Positions 47,121-57,210 of a stretch of DNA of 64,000 nt are shown here, one piece after another. The translations under genes were made by a program, and so were the position numbers. Under the pieces are notes generated by a model, which had not been told where the DNA came from, searched no databases, and saw nothing but the letters and a program-made list of their open reading frames with translations. This DNA comes from an uncultured Corynebacterium sp. (GTDB lineage Bacteria; Actinomycetota; Actinomycetes; Mycobacteriales; Mycobacteriaceae), in the NCBI RefSeq assembly GCF_946221935.1, contig NZ_CAMIGN010000003.1, positions 1 to 64,000 on the forward strand, written 5' to 3'. The number at the start of each line of letters is the position of its first letter. Position 1 is the stretch's first letter.

Positions 47121-48323
47121 TTAGGTAGAAAGATCCACGTCGTCGTATGCGATTGCGGGGTCGGTGAGCCAGGCGATCGCGCGGTGGCGTTCTACCAGCG
47201 TGGAGTGATCCTGGGGCTGCAGAACGCTAGGGCCGGTTGACATAGAGCCGGTAGGCGCCTGGGTCTGTTGCTCCACGGATACCCAGCGCAGGGAATAAAC
47301 ATACTCTGAGGCATCGCAGAGCTCGGAGAGGCTGCGCAGGTTGAGCTCGCTCGCGTCGCGTCCCTCACGATCGACGGCACGGAGGGCGCCCCGGAGGGCG
47401 GGAAGATCAACGGGGTTGAAGCCGAAAACATCAATGTCAAGGAGGCCTACTGACCAGGCAAGGAACTCTGCGGCGGTGTACGCCCAGGCCAGCTGGTAGG
47501 CATCTTCCTGCAGATCCTGACTGTATGCAAGGTTTCCGTCCGCACCAGCCTGCGCAGTCTCTGCGCGGTCAAGGAAGGCTTGCTCCACGGGGGTGAGATG
47601 TTCGAAGGAACGGCGGGAGCCAGCGCGGAGGGAGGCGAAGTCCACGGGCTCTCCATTGAGCACGTTTGCTGCGACCGTCGCCACTACGGCCAGGGTGACG
47701 GCTCGGTTGAAAACCTCCTCGGCCGGGCGGATCAGCAGCTCGCCTTCGGATCGCACTGGCGGCAACGTCGGCGCCACCTGGAAACCCTGCTGCCAAAGGC
47801 CACTGCGTACGCGCCGCATACGCTCCGCAGAGTCCGGGTGACGGGGCACAGAGTTTTCCTGCGCCCCAGTAGAAGAAGAGCTGCCGACCAGGGCTGGATC
47901 CAGCAAATCTGCCCCGCCGGCGTTGCGCACAGTGCCATCAGAAAGGAAGAAGACTGCATTCGCCTCACGAGCCCAGTCGGCGAAGTCTCCCAGATGGGAA
48001 AAATCAAAGTCGTCTTTACGCTCGAAGACGTAGTGGCGGCGCACATTATGGATGTGCTGCATCACAGCGTGAATATAGGAATTAAAGCTGCCAAAGCGCT
48101 GCTGACCTTGCTCGGCCGCGTATCCCTCGAAGCCCTCTAGATGTTCCAGCAGCTCACGGGTCTGCTGGTCATCATCCTCACTAGCGCCGTTGGCGGTGGT
48201 CTTCAAAAATGGTCGCTCGGTTTCCTCGAAGCACAGAGCGCGGGAGGCGATAGCGGGCTCGCCCGGCCCGTTGAAAGGCACGTCCGCTCGGACGGTGGAA
48301 TAGGCGTTCACGTAGATGCTCAT
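47121..48323 (-). CDS. DUF4272-like cytoplasmic protein
   Basis: The 400-residue product has no signal peptide or membrane segment. The C-terminal half (EEVFNRAVTLAVVATVAANV, HRAIAWLTDPAIAYDDVDLS) resembles DUF4272 in its closing motif. The start is the ATG at 48323 with a GGAG site; the longer frame crosses the divergent promoter region. It is convergent with the esterase gene and divergent from the S9 peptidase. Function unknown; family call moderate. Confidence 0.6.
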   Translation of the reverse strand: MSIYVNAYSTVRADVPFNGPGEPAIASRALCFEETERPFLKTTANGASEDDDQQTRELLEHLEGFEGYAAEQGQQRFGSFNSYIHAVMQHIHNVRRHYVFERKDDFDFSHLGDFADWAREANAVFFLSDGTVRNAGGADLLDPALVGSSSSTGAQENSVPRHPDSAERMRRVRSGLWQQGFQVAPTLPPVRSEGELLIRPAEEVFNRAVTLAVVATVAANVLNGEPVDFASLRAGSRRSFEHLTPVEQAFLDRAETAQAGADGNLAYSQDLQEDAYQLAWAYTAAEFLAWSVGLLDIDVFGFNPVDLPALRGALRAVDREGRDASELNLRSLSELCDASEYVYSLRWVSVEQQTQAPTGSMSTGPSVLQPQDHSTLVERHRAIAWLTDPAIAYDDVDLST

Positions 48324-48433
48324 GTCTCCACAGCATAGAGTCTCTGCGACAGATGTGCCGTGAACTTTCACCAGCCCACCAGCTGGGATCCACGTCACAG
48401 TGGCGGGGAAGCCTGCGCTAAAATACTAGAGTC

Positions 48434-50227
48434 ATGCGCCATACGACTTCCCCCTCGCTTGCGCCCAACGGCACCGCCATTGCCTATATTGTCCGCGATG
48501 GTGGTTATCCTTACGCGGTCCAGGCAGCCCTCACCGAGGATGGAGTGGGGAAGGAACGACCAGTCCAACTGCCTACAGAGGGCCCCGTGACGCGCGTACT
48601 GCATTCCCCGGACGCACAGTGGATCGCCTGCGAAGTATCCCCTAAAGGTTCGGAAAAGCTTGAGACCTTTACGGTTTCTACAGACCCTGGGGTGCAGGGG
48701 GCGTCACCACTCAGGAACACCTTTGACGCCCGCACGCGCCTGGTGGAGTGGGACCGCGACAACCTGGCTATGGACGCGGTGGCCGCCGACGGTATGACTG
48801 AGGCGCGTCTGGTGAACCCCAACACATCCCGCTACCTGGTGATGGACCGGCGCATTGATGCGCTGCTGGTCGCCGCCGAAGCCGGATATTGCCTGATGCG
48901 CGTTGGCCCGCGCGGCAACCGAGAACTTCTGCTGGTCACCCCGCAGGGCAGGTGGATGCCGCTGCTGCCGCCGGAACCAGGCGCGACGACGGAGGACGGG
49001 CGGATACTGCCGATTGCGGATAATCGCCTGGTGATTCTGGTTGTCACCGACCACGGGGCGGAGCGGCGGCGTCTGCTGCGGCTGGTCGTTGATATTGAGG
49101 GCGAGCGTCCGGTGTGCGTCGAATCGGAAGAGTTGATTAGCAATCCCGAGGCCGACGTAGACGAATTCGTCATCAGTGAGGATCTATCGACCGCCGCGGT
49201 TCTGTGGAACCAAGCGGGGATTTCCAATCTGGAGCTTTTAAGCCTGGGCGACGAACAGCGCGTCCAGGTACGTCGCACTGTAGAGCTGCCGGGCATGGTG
49301 GCCGCCGGGCTTTCCATCACCGACGATGGCCGATTGCTGGCTCTCACAGTCGAGGGGCCGAATCTGCCGCCGACGGTGGAGATCCTGCGACTGGAGTCCG
49401 GGCGCGTGGAACCATTGGACCCGAACCGAAGTGACCGCCTAGATGAGCGTGCTCGCCAGGGAGATGTGCCCGAGCTGGTTTATTACACTGCTCGCGACGG
49501 GCTGGAGCTTTCCGGATGGCTGTATCTGCCCGAGGAACCTGCGCCGGAGCGCCCCGTGTATGTGCACCTGCATGGCGGGCCGGAAGGGCAGTCGCGCCCC
49601 ACGAACCACGATGTGCTCGCAGACATCGTTTCCGCTGGTTACACGGTATTTACTCCCAATATTCGAGGTAGCAAGGGCAATGGACGGGCATTCATCCACG
49701 CCGATGATCGCTATGGTCGCTTCGCCGCCATCGACGATGTGGCGGATACGGTTTCTTTCCTTTGTGACGCCAACTTGTGCACTCCTGGGCGGGTATTCCT
49801 CGGCGGTCGCAGTTATGGCGGGTTCTTGGCTGTGTTGGCGGCGGCTCGCTACCCCGACATGTTCCTGGGCGTGGTGGATGCCTGCGGTATGACGAGTTTC
49901 GAAACGTATTACGAATCGACGGAGCCGTGGCTGGCAAGCGCGGCGTCCCCCAAGTACGGGTATCCCATGCATGACGCGGAACTGCTGTGGGAGATCTCCC
50001 CACTGCACAAGGCCGAGCAGATCACCACCCCAGTACTGCTGATCCACGGGGCGAACGACTCGAATGTCCCACTGCAGGAATCCCAGCAGCTATATGACGC
50101 GCTGGTGTCGCACGGCCGCACGCCGCAGTTCTTGGAGGTACCGGGGGAGGGCCACCAATTTGTAAAGCCGAAGTCGCGGCAGCTGATCGGCGAGCGGATT
50201 TTGCAGTTCTTTGGAGAACTGAGTTAG
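48434..50227 (+). CDS. S9 family (prolyl oligopeptidase-type) peptidase
   Basis: The 597-residue product has a beta-propeller-like N-terminal half (about residues 1-330, with WD-type APNGTAIAYIV and SPDAQWIACEV) and a C-terminal alpha/beta-hydrolase domain. The catalytic serine lies in GGRSYGGFL near residue 457, Asp in HGANDSNVPL and His in GEGHQF. Family members cleave short peptides or act as esterases. No signal peptide, so cytoplasmic. Confidence 0.85.
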   Translation: MRHTTSPSLAPNGTAIAYIVRDGGYPYAVQAALTEDGVGKERPVQLPTEGPVTRVLHSPDAQWIACEVSPKGSEKLETFTVSTDPGVQGASPLRNTFDARTRLVEWDRDNLAMDAVAADGMTEARLVNPNTSRYLVMDRRIDALLVAAEAGYCLMRVGPRGNRELLLVTPQGRWMPLLPPEPGATTEDGRILPIADNRLVILVVTDHGAERRRLLRLVVDIEGERPVCVESEELISNPEADVDEFVISEDLSTAAVLWNQAGISNLELLSLGDEQRVQVRRTVELPGMVAAGLSITDDGRLLALTVEGPNLPPTVEILRLESGRVEPLDPNRSDRLDERARQGDVPELVYYTARDGLELSGWLYLPEEPAPERPVYVHLHGGPEGQSRPTNHDVLADIVSAGYTVFTPNIRGSKGNGRAFIHADDRYGRFAAIDDVADTVSFLCDANLCTPGRVFLGGRSYGGFLAVLAAARYPDMFLGVVDACGMTSFETYYESTEPWLASAASPKYGYPMHDAELLWEISPLHKAEQITTPVLLIHGANDSNVPLQESQQLYDALVSHGRTPQFLEVPGEGHQFVKPKSRQLIGERILQFFGELS

Positions 50228-50386
50228 CGTCTACCGAGCTAGATTCTTTAGCTATGGCGCGCGAGGGTGTGCAGGAGCCCCACGGCAAAAGTCAGTAAAG
50301 CGTCCTATCGTGGAAAGCGTTGGATCCCTAGTTCCTCTAGAACGGGGACACAGCCCAAAAACACTTTGTTAGGAGAGCGAGCCTCG

Positions 50387-51664
50387 ATGGCACACCAAAA
50401 GCGTCAGATTCCAAACCCCGTTGAGATTTTTGACCTTCTGAAGTTCAAGAAGCCGACCCTGGATTTTAAAGCCCGCCGCCTCAGCAATGCGCAGACGATT
50501 TGGGATCTGCGCGACATTGCGAAGCGTCGCACCCCGGCTGCAGCCTTCGACTACACCGATGGCGCTGCCGACAATGAGATTTCCATGAACCGCGCACGTA
50601 AGGCTTTCCGTGACGTGGAGTTCCACCCGTCAATTCTGAACGACGTTTCCCACGTGGACACGACTGCGGAGGTCTTCGGCGGTACGTCCTCTCTGCCTTT
50701 TGGTATTGCACCGACGGGCTTTACCCGCCTTATGCAGACCGAGGGCGAGTTGGCCGGTGCCGGTGCCGCCGGCCGTGCGGGCATTCCGTTCTGCCTGTCC
50801 ACCCTGGGCACCACCAGCATCGAGGACGTGCAGAAGGCCAACCCGAATGGCCGCAACTGGTTCCAGCTATACGTCATGAAGGAACGTGAGATCTCCTACG
50901 GGCTGGTCGAGCGCGCTGCTCAGGCGGGCTTCGATACTCTGCTGTTCACCGTGGATACACCAGTGGCAGGCAACCGCCTACGCGATGCCCGCAACGGCTT
51001 TTCCATACCACCGGAGATTTCTCTGGGAACGGTCTTGAACGCGATCCCGCGCCCCTGGTGGTGGTGGGACTTCCTAACCACGCCACCGCTGGAGTTCGCC
51101 TCCCTGACCAGCACCGGCGGCACCGTCGGTGAGCTGCTGGATTCCGCGATGGATCCCTCCATCAAGTTCGAGGACCTGAAGACCATCCGCGAGATGTGGC
51201 CGGGCAAGCTGGTCGTCAAGGGCGTGCAGAACCTGCCGGATTCTAAGAAGCTGGCCGACCTGGGTGTTGACGGCATCATCCTGTCGAACCACGGTGGCCG
51301 CCAGCTGGATCGCGCTCCGGTTCCTTTCCAGCTGCTGCCGGAGGTCGTCCGCGAGGTCGGCAAGGACGTGGACGTCGCAATGGATACCGGCATCATGAAT
51401 GGTGCGGATATCGTTGCCGCCATCGCCAAGGGTGCGAAGTTCACCCTGATCGGTCGCGCCTACCTCTATGGCCTGATGGCCGGTGGCGAGGCGGGCGTGG
51501 ATCGCGCCATCGAGATCCTGGCCAGCGAGGTGCGCCGCACCATGCGTCTGCTGCAGGTTTCCTCCCTGGACGAGCTGACCCCGGAGCACGTCACACAGCT
51601 CAACACCCTGAACCTAAACCAGGTGAACGGCGTGCCCGAGGACGAGCAGAGCCTGTTCAGCTAG
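50387..51664 (+). CDS. lldD: FMN-dependent L-lactate dehydrogenase (quinone)
   Basis: The 425-residue enzyme has the alpha-hydroxy-acid oxidase TIM barrel: FMN contacts FDYTDGAADNE and APTGFTRLM, the catalytic base in ILSNHGGRQLD, and the C-terminal GRAYLYGLMAGGE. It oxidises L-lactate to pyruvate and passes electrons to the menaquinone pool. ATG at 50387 follows TTAGGAG with an 11-base gap. The stop shares CTAG with the convergent reductase gene. Confidence 0.92.
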   Translation: MAHQKRQIPNPVEIFDLLKFKKPTLDFKARRLSNAQTIWDLRDIAKRRTPAAAFDYTDGAADNEISMNRARKAFRDVEFHPSILNDVSHVDTTAEVFGGTSSLPFGIAPTGFTRLMQTEGELAGAGAAGRAGIPFCLSTLGTTSIEDVQKANPNGRNWFQLYVMKEREISYGLVERAAQAGFDTLLFTVDTPVAGNRLRDARNGFSIPPEISLGTVLNAIPRPWWWWDFLTTPPLEFASLTSTGGTVGELLDSAMDPSIKFEDLKTIREMWPGKLVVKGVQNLPDSKKLADLGVDGIILSNHGGRQLDRAPVPFQLLPEVVREVGKDVDVAMDTGIMNGADIVAAIAKGAKFTLIGRAYLYGLMAGGEAGVDRAIEILASEVRRTMRLLQVSSLDELTPEHVTQLNTLNLNQVNGVPEDEQSLFS

Positions 51665-52944
51665 TCGCTGAACTTCATGCCGGCGTCGCTCAGGCGGCGC
51701 ACGTAGGGCATTCCCAGGCCGGTGGCAGGAGTGAGTACTCCGCCGCCGGTTTTTCCTTGGTAGGTGGAGCCTGTCGGCAGTTCGGCGTCACAAAGAACAA
51801 GAGTGAGCGCAGCCTCGCTAAGCATCAGGGACGTGCCCTTATACCCCGGGTCGGCGTCCAGGCTGATGGTCTGTTGGTAGCTGGCCCCGCCGGTGCCCAC
51901 GCCGAAATGCGTGGTGTGGAAGAAGCCGGCATCGCGTTCGGCCTCGGACGGGCCCTCGCCGGGCTCCGGCACCCAACGGGAGAGGAACGTGCGCAGCTTG
52001 TCCTGGTTCAGCGCCGTCACTGCCGTGCCGAGCACCGCGCCCATGGTGAAGGCACGCATGCGGCCCTTCAGCCCCTTGCCGGTGTACTGGTATTCGCTGT
52101 AGCGCAGCTTGTCGCCGTACTCGTAGCCGAGCAGCGCGTTCGAGCGGCGCACCACGCGCGTGTTGGAGCCCGCCATGATGAAGGGCCCCGCCCAGACGTC
52201 CTCGCTGCTATTGCTGGCGCTTGCAACCCCGATGTCGCTTTCCCGCACCACGCCGAAGTCCGGCTGCTTGCCCAGATCCGGCTCGTTGGCGCGGTCAGGG
52301 GAGAGGGTGTACGGGTCGGCTAGCATCCGCTTCTTCTCCTGGCTGCCTTTGGCAGCGGCGAATTGCTCGCGCATCGAGTCGACCGTGCCGCCGGAGAGCC
52401 CGCCCTTCATCTTCACGATCATGGTGGCGGACTTGAGGCTGTCTTTATTTTCGGACGCCCTCTGTCCCAGCAGCAGCATTCCCAGGTCACTTGGAACGGA
52501 ATCGAAGCCGCAGGCGTGGACGATGCGCGCCCCGCTGGCGGTGGCGCGGTCGTGGTAGGAATCAGCGGATTCACGCATGAAGAGCGCCTCTCCGGCAAGG
52601 TCGACGTAGTGCGTTCCGTGGGTGGCGCATTCGCGGACCAGGGGGAAGCCGTGGCGGTAGTAAGGGCCGACAGTGGAGATGACCACGCGAGTATCGCGGA
52701 CTAGCTTCTCCAGGGAGCGATTGTCGCTGGAATCGGCGATGACCAGTGGGAATTCCTTGGCCCGGGGGTGCTTTGCAGCCAGCTGCTCGCGCAGGGCCTC
52801 CAGCTTGGTCTGGTTCCGGCCCGCCAGGGCGATGCGCACGTCGGCGGGGGCGTTGGCCGCCAGGTAGCCGGCGGTCAGCGCGCCGACGAAACCGGTGGCA
52901 CCCATCAGGGTGATGTCGAAGCTGCGGGAGGGGGAGTTGCTCAT
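51661..52944 (-). CDS. Saccharopine dehydrogenase-like NAD(P)-binding protein
   Basis: The 427-residue product begins with a Rossmann GATGFVGALTAGYLAA motif and continues ISTVGPYYRHGFPLVRECA and GEALFMRESAD, matching the family that includes actinobacterial trans-acting enoyl reductases. No membrane segment. The ATG at 52944 has a GGGGGAG-type site upstream on the minus strand. Substrate unknown; a lipid role is likely from the family. Confidence 0.8.
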   Translation of the reverse strand: MSNSPSRSFDITLMGATGFVGALTAGYLAANAPADVRIALAGRNQTKLEALREQLAAKHPRAKEFPLVIADSSDNRSLEKLVRDTRVVISTVGPYYRHGFPLVRECATHGTHYVDLAGEALFMRESADSYHDRATASGARIVHACGFDSVPSDLGMLLLGQRASENKDSLKSATMIVKMKGGLSGGTVDSMREQFAAAKGSQEKKRMLADPYTLSPDRANEPDLGKQPDFGVVRESDIGVASASNSSEDVWAGPFIMAGSNTRVVRRSNALLGYEYGDKLRYSEYQYTGKGLKGRMRAFTMGAVLGTAVTALNQDKLRTFLSRWVPEPGEGPSEAERDAGFFHTTHFGVGTGGASYQQTISLDADPGYKGTSLMLSEAALTLVLCDAELPTGSTYQGKTGGGVLTPATGLGMPYVRRLSDAGMKFSD

Positions 52945-52974
52945 GGCTACATTTGTACCGGTTAGATTGGGTGA

Positions 52975-53490
52975 ATGACGTCTGAAAACCAGTTTGCGGG
53001 TGTGAATCCTCCACTGCACGTAGTGTTTGACCGCCCGGAGATCCCCCCGAACACGGGCAACGCGATCCGCATGTGTGCAGGTACAGGGGCTTCACTGCAC
53101 CTCGCCGGACCACTGGCCTTCAAGTTCGACGACAAGCATGTGCGCCGGGCGGGGCTGGATTATCACGAGCTGGCGGACGTGCATGTCCACGAGGGGATTG
53201 ATGAGGCGCTGGCTCACGTGACTGATCGGGCTCGCGGCTCGGGGCGGGTGTTCGCATTCACAGCACAGACGGGCACGTGGTTCACGGAGGTGGACTACCA
53301 GCCGGGTGACGCTCTGCTCTTCGGCCCGGAGCCGACGGGCTTGGCTGACGACGTGTTGGCCGATCCGCGGGTGACTGCGAAAGTGCGTATCCCGATGCTG
53401 CCGGGGAGGCGATCCATGAACCTATCGAACGCGGCGGCGGTGGCGGCCTACGAGGCGTGGCGTCAGTTGGGGTTCGCCGGCGGGGTTTAG
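52975..53490 (+). CDS. trmL: SPOUT tRNA methyltransferase of the TrmL/SpoU type
   Basis: The 171-residue size and motifs match TrmL: PEIPPNTGNAIRMCAGTGAS, GPEPTGL, and the knot motif IPMLPGRRSMNLSNAAAVAAYEAWRQ. TrmL 2'-O-methylates the wobble base of certain tRNA-Leu. The gene is divergent from the reductase, and its position before folD/metX in the wider order matches mycobacteria. Confidence 0.88.
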   Translation: MTSENQFAGVNPPLHVVFDRPEIPPNTGNAIRMCAGTGASLHLAGPLAFKFDDKHVRRAGLDYHELADVHVHEGIDEALAHVTDRARGSGRVFAFTAQTGTWFTEVDYQPGDALLFGPEPTGLADDVLADPRVTAKVRIPMLPGRRSMNLSNAAAVAAYEAWRQLGFAGGV

Positions 53491-53729
53491 AGCGGTACCG
53501 GAAGGGCGCCAGTGCTGTCCGGTGAATTCGAAGTGAAGGTTCGAGTAAGAGTAGCCTAAATCAGCTTTCTACAAGTTGAGCAGCACCTGTGAAGACTGTA
53601 TTCTTATCCACATTGGGTGTGAACTTGAAGGCTTAACTTTCATCTCGCTAAGAAGGAATGGGTATCCGTTTTTTTAGGCAAGGCTCAACAGCTGAGGTCG
53701 AAGAACGGATCTAAGGATGGAAAAGGGTA

Positions 53730-56700
53730 ATGGCTCGCGTATTAACCGGTGAAAACCTTAAGTTGGCCGAAGATCGCCACGGGGCGGCGCTTAGTCGGGC
53801 ATGTATTTGTCTTCTAACCGTTGCTGCCCTGCTGGGTGCACTCGTGACCATCGCGGGAGCCATTGGAGGAATTAATGTTCCTCCGGCGCAGGCGCAGACT
53901 CCAACGGGAAACTGTAAAGAAGAGCAACTGCTGGATACGCAGCTCTACTCACCTCTTTCGGATGCGAGGAATGACGAAGATTTAAAGCAAGTTGCAGTTC
54001 CCGACAAGAGCAACGCCAAGAGGTTCCGCATTAACATCAAGAGTGGTACGCGGGGTGTGGATCTGCCGCTGACCCGGGTAGAAATTAGCACTACAAGGTC
54101 CTTTAATGTGGATCTAGGCGGGTTTTTTGTCACTAAGAAGGAGACCAGCAACGGGGTTGAATACAACTCGTCTACCACGACGCCACCACCCGGAGGCGGT
54201 CGGATCGGCACGAACGGTAAGGCTGTGCAAACCACCGGTATTACGGTGCAAGGTCGTAATAGCGGAGGGAAGGTAAATTCCGTCTCTTTTGACCTTGAAG
54301 GTACAGGGACGGGATTCAATACTTGGCCAGGAAATACCCTACAGGTGTTGACGAATGCGCCGTCGACACAAGGTAACGATTACTCGGTCAAGGTTTATGG
54401 CATGGTCTCGGTGCCGTGTAAGTGTGAGGAGGCGACAACCCGTAAAGGTCCCCGAAAGCTCACCCAAGACGAACTCAATAAGGGCACGGCTGTTTACGTG
54501 TCGGCCACGCAGAATGGTGGTCAGGCGGGAAACACGAGCACACAGCTCAACCTGCAGATCGAGGGTAGCAGTACTTTTACCCCCATCGGCAAGCCTTCCA
54601 ACTGGGTGTACAACGCGCTGTCCTACAACACAAAGGACAACTGGATCTACGCCATAAGCCAGAAGAACCACAATTCGAGCCTCCAGGAATGCCACCCCGC
54701 GGGCCATCTTCTGCAGATCAATCCGGTCACGGGTGAGGTGTACGACCTCGGGCTGATCAAGAATGCTCAGGGCGCGACCCTTTTTCACAAGGCGACCAGC
54801 GGAAATCCAAACGACCTGGATCAAATCAACACCGGCACCTTTGACCTACGTGGATCGAACGAAGTGATGTGGGTGGGCAACACCTCAACATCTGGTAGCC
54901 GACAGCTGTATAAGATTCCCCTGCCAGCGGTAGGTGCGAAGGATCCACGTGGCGAGATTGCCCGCGATCGATACAACGTACCTTTCCAAGCCGGAGCAGA
55001 GGATCATGTTGTTCTCCCCAGTGCCCCACAGTACCTCTGGGGTCTGGTGAGTCCCGCCCGCATGCAGCAAGACGGGGCGAACCCAAGGACAGCCGTCATG
55101 TTTGAGCGCATCAACATGGATACGGGCGAACGGAAAACGTGGACTATCCCGGCGAATCAGCTTAAAGACCCGTCCGGTAATACAGCGATTGCGGAGAAAG
55201 TCTGGGGTAAAGCCTGGCTATACGGCAACGGCAACCTCGGCTTCGGTACCGGTGGCAATACTGCCGACCAGGTGGGTATGCAGATCAGAGTGTTCGACCC
55301 ATCCGGAGAAAGTCCACGCTTCCAGCTGGTCTCTCGGCTGTCGAACCTTCCTGCTTCCTACAACACCGATGCAACGAGTAACCCCGGGGTGCAGATCCCT
55401 TCGGACCTTAAGGTAAGGAAAACTACTTTGGAGCCAGGAGACCCCCGCCTGGAACGGGTCTATGCTGCCGGCTTGCCCAGGGACAAGAAGTATTGGGCGC
55501 TGGAGGTTGAGAACATCGGAAAGGGTGCTTCGTCAGGTTTCACCTTGTACGACATTCTGCCGGCAACCTACGAAGACCTCGTGGAATACAACCAGATTGT
55601 TTACGAGGGGTACGACGGTGGGAATGTCCACACTCAACCTGTCACCACGAATCCCGAAACGGGTGAGATGACAAAAGCCTACTTCTTCGGCCCCATGCCT
55701 GCCGGAGGTAAGGCGACCGTCATTATTGGCGCGACGTTGAAGTCCGGTGCGGAATGTCGTCCGAACACGGCGCATGTGATTAACCATGACAAAGACGAAG
55801 ATCCGACGAACGCTACTGCCTACGATTCCTGTCCCGGTGCATTGAGCAAGACTGCCATCGACACCAACGGTGACGGAAAGGTTGGCTTCGACGACATCGA
55901 CTCCGATACGGATGGCCAAGGCAACGTTACGTACACTGCCGCCTATGACGTGACGGTTAAGAGCTTTGATGACCTTAACGAATACGTTTACCCGGTGCCC
56001 ACCGATACCCCGAAACTGCCCAAGGGGGCGAAGCTCACCGGTGCGGAGGTGTACTTCACTGATGAATACACGTCCAAGGACAAGCAACCAGGAAGCACGC
56101 CTTCGTGCGTGGTAAAGCCCGACGTGCTGCAAACGGGAAGCTTCCGGCTAGGCAACTGTGACCGAGTACGTTCCGAGGACTCCCCAGAAATGTGGGAAAA
56201 GCGCACCATCGACGCAGTTGGACGGCAGGCTACCAAGAATGGCGACGGCACTCATCGGTACCGAGTCAAACTGAAGTTCACCCTTGATAAGGCAGAATAC
56301 GATAAAGCTCGAACTGAATCGGCCGGAGGCGGAGAAGGTGGCGTCACACCCGGTGACGGTGCGGGCACACCAGCGTGCAGTGCAGAGCGCGGCGGCTTCG
56401 CCAATAGCGTGAAGATGGGCGACCTCGAAGACGAGGGTTGCTATCCCGGACCCGATAGGACCCGCTTCTACCTATGGAAGGTCGATTCGGACTCCGCAGG
56501 AAACATCACTACTATCCCCGCGCGCGACGGCGACAAATACGGGGCACAGTTCGCGATCTACGACCAAGACCCCACGGGGCCGACGGCGAACAAAATTGCC
56601 GACCTCAAGGTCACAGAGGATGGAAAATACCTCTGGACTGAGCTGGACTACGGAACCTACTTCTTGTTGGAGACGAAGTCGCCGGACGGCTATCAACTCT

Positions 56701-56963
56701 TGCCTACCCCGGTGAAAATCAGCATCAAACGAGATGCCAATGGCAAGACGATCGTGGAGTCGGACCAGCAGAACGCACTGTTTGCTGCGTCTAAGCCGAG
56801 TGACCTGCCACAGGACTATCCAGATGGTGCATGGCTGCAGGTGGCCAATGTGCACCAGGGCGTGATGCCAAAGACCGGTGGCGACGGTGTGATGCTGCCC
56901 ATTCTCGCGGGGCTTCTCATCGCAGCCACAGGAGCCATGGGCATACGCCGACGACTGAACTAA
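53730..56963 (+). CDS. Sortase-anchored pilus tip/adhesin protein
   Basis: The 1077-residue product has an extended signal peptide (hydrophobic core near residues 28-50) and a C-terminal cell-wall sorting signal MPKTGG with membrane segment LPILAGLLIAATGAMG and RRR. A CnaB-type domain near the C-terminus has an E-box-like YFLLETKSPDGYQL. The large middle region contains beta-rich repeats and Cys pairs. Size, first position in the operon and sorting motif fit a tip adhesin like SpaC/SpaF. A weak promoter region precedes it. Confidence 0.85.
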   Translation: MARVLTGENLKLAEDRHGAALSRACICLLTVAALLGALVTIAGAIGGINVPPAQAQTPTGNCKEEQLLDTQLYSPLSDARNDEDLKQVAVPDKSNAKRFRINIKSGTRGVDLPLTRVEISTTRSFNVDLGGFFVTKKETSNGVEYNSSTTTPPPGGGRIGTNGKAVQTTGITVQGRNSGGKVNSVSFDLEGTGTGFNTWPGNTLQVLTNAPSTQGNDYSVKVYGMVSVPCKCEEATTRKGPRKLTQDELNKGTAVYVSATQNGGQAGNTSTQLNLQIEGSSTFTPIGKPSNWVYNALSYNTKDNWIYAISQKNHNSSLQECHPAGHLLQINPVTGEVYDLGLIKNAQGATLFHKATSGNPNDLDQINTGTFDLRGSNEVMWVGNTSTSGSRQLYKIPLPAVGAKDPRGEIARDRYNVPFQAGAEDHVVLPSAPQYLWGLVSPARMQQDGANPRTAVMFERINMDTGERKTWTIPANQLKDPSGNTAIAEKVWGKAWLYGNGNLGFGTGGNTADQVGMQIRVFDPSGESPRFQLVSRLSNLPASYNTDATSNPGVQIPSDLKVRKTTLEPGDPRLERVYAAGLPRDKKYWALEVENIGKGASSGFTLYDILPATYEDLVEYNQIVYEGYDGGNVHTQPVTTNPETGEMTKAYFFGPMPAGGKATVIIGATLKSGAECRPNTAHVINHDKDEDPTNATAYDSCPGALSKTAIDTNGDGKVGFDDIDSDTDGQGNVTYTAAYDVTVKSFDDLNEYVYPVPTDTPKLPKGAKLTGAEVYFTDEYTSKDKQPGSTPSCVVKPDVLQTGSFRLGNCDRVRSEDSPEMWEKRTIDAVGRQATKNGDGTHRYRVKLKFTLDKAEYDKARTESAGGGEGGVTPGDGAGTPACSAERGGFANSVKMGDLEDEGCYPGPDRTRFYLWKVDSDSAGNITTIPARDGDKYGAQFAIYDQDPTGPTANKIADLKVTEDGKYLWTELDYGTYFLLETKSPDGYQLLPTPVKISIKRDANGKTIVESDQQNALFAASKPSDLPQDYPDGAWLQVANVHQGVMPKTGGDGVMLPILAGLLIAATGAMGIRRRLN

Positions 56964-56996
56964 CCCTGACGTGCACAAATTCTAAAGAGGAGAACA

Positions 56997-57053
56997 ATGT
57001 TTCACCCCAGTACCCCAGGCCGGTGCCGAGATGGACCCGGGTGGGCACGATGA
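56997..57053 (+). CDS. 18-codon ORF with a strong ribosome site between tip and major pilin
   Basis: AAAGAGGAGAACA sits before ATG, and the frame reads MFHPSTPGRCRDGPGWAR then stop. The site is better than those of many genes here. The product has no known domain; it may be a leader peptide or a remnant. The rest of the 247-base gap shows no terminator. Confidence 0.4.
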   Translation: MFHPSTPGRCRDGPGWAR

Positions 57054-57210
57054 CCTGAAGCCAAGAAACCACATTGCTCACACAAGGATCCGTTACGAAG
57101 GCGCGCAGTGTTCACCGCAAGTAGCTCGCCACGAGTGTTGCCAACCATGTGCCCTCGACCACTCGGATCAACTTCCACTACTCATTCACTTGTAAGAAAG
57201 AAGGACTTTC

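Noticed and set aside
53674..53692. DtxR-like box upstream of the pilus tip gene
   Set aside because: Only about 12 of 19 consensus positions match and the right half is poor.
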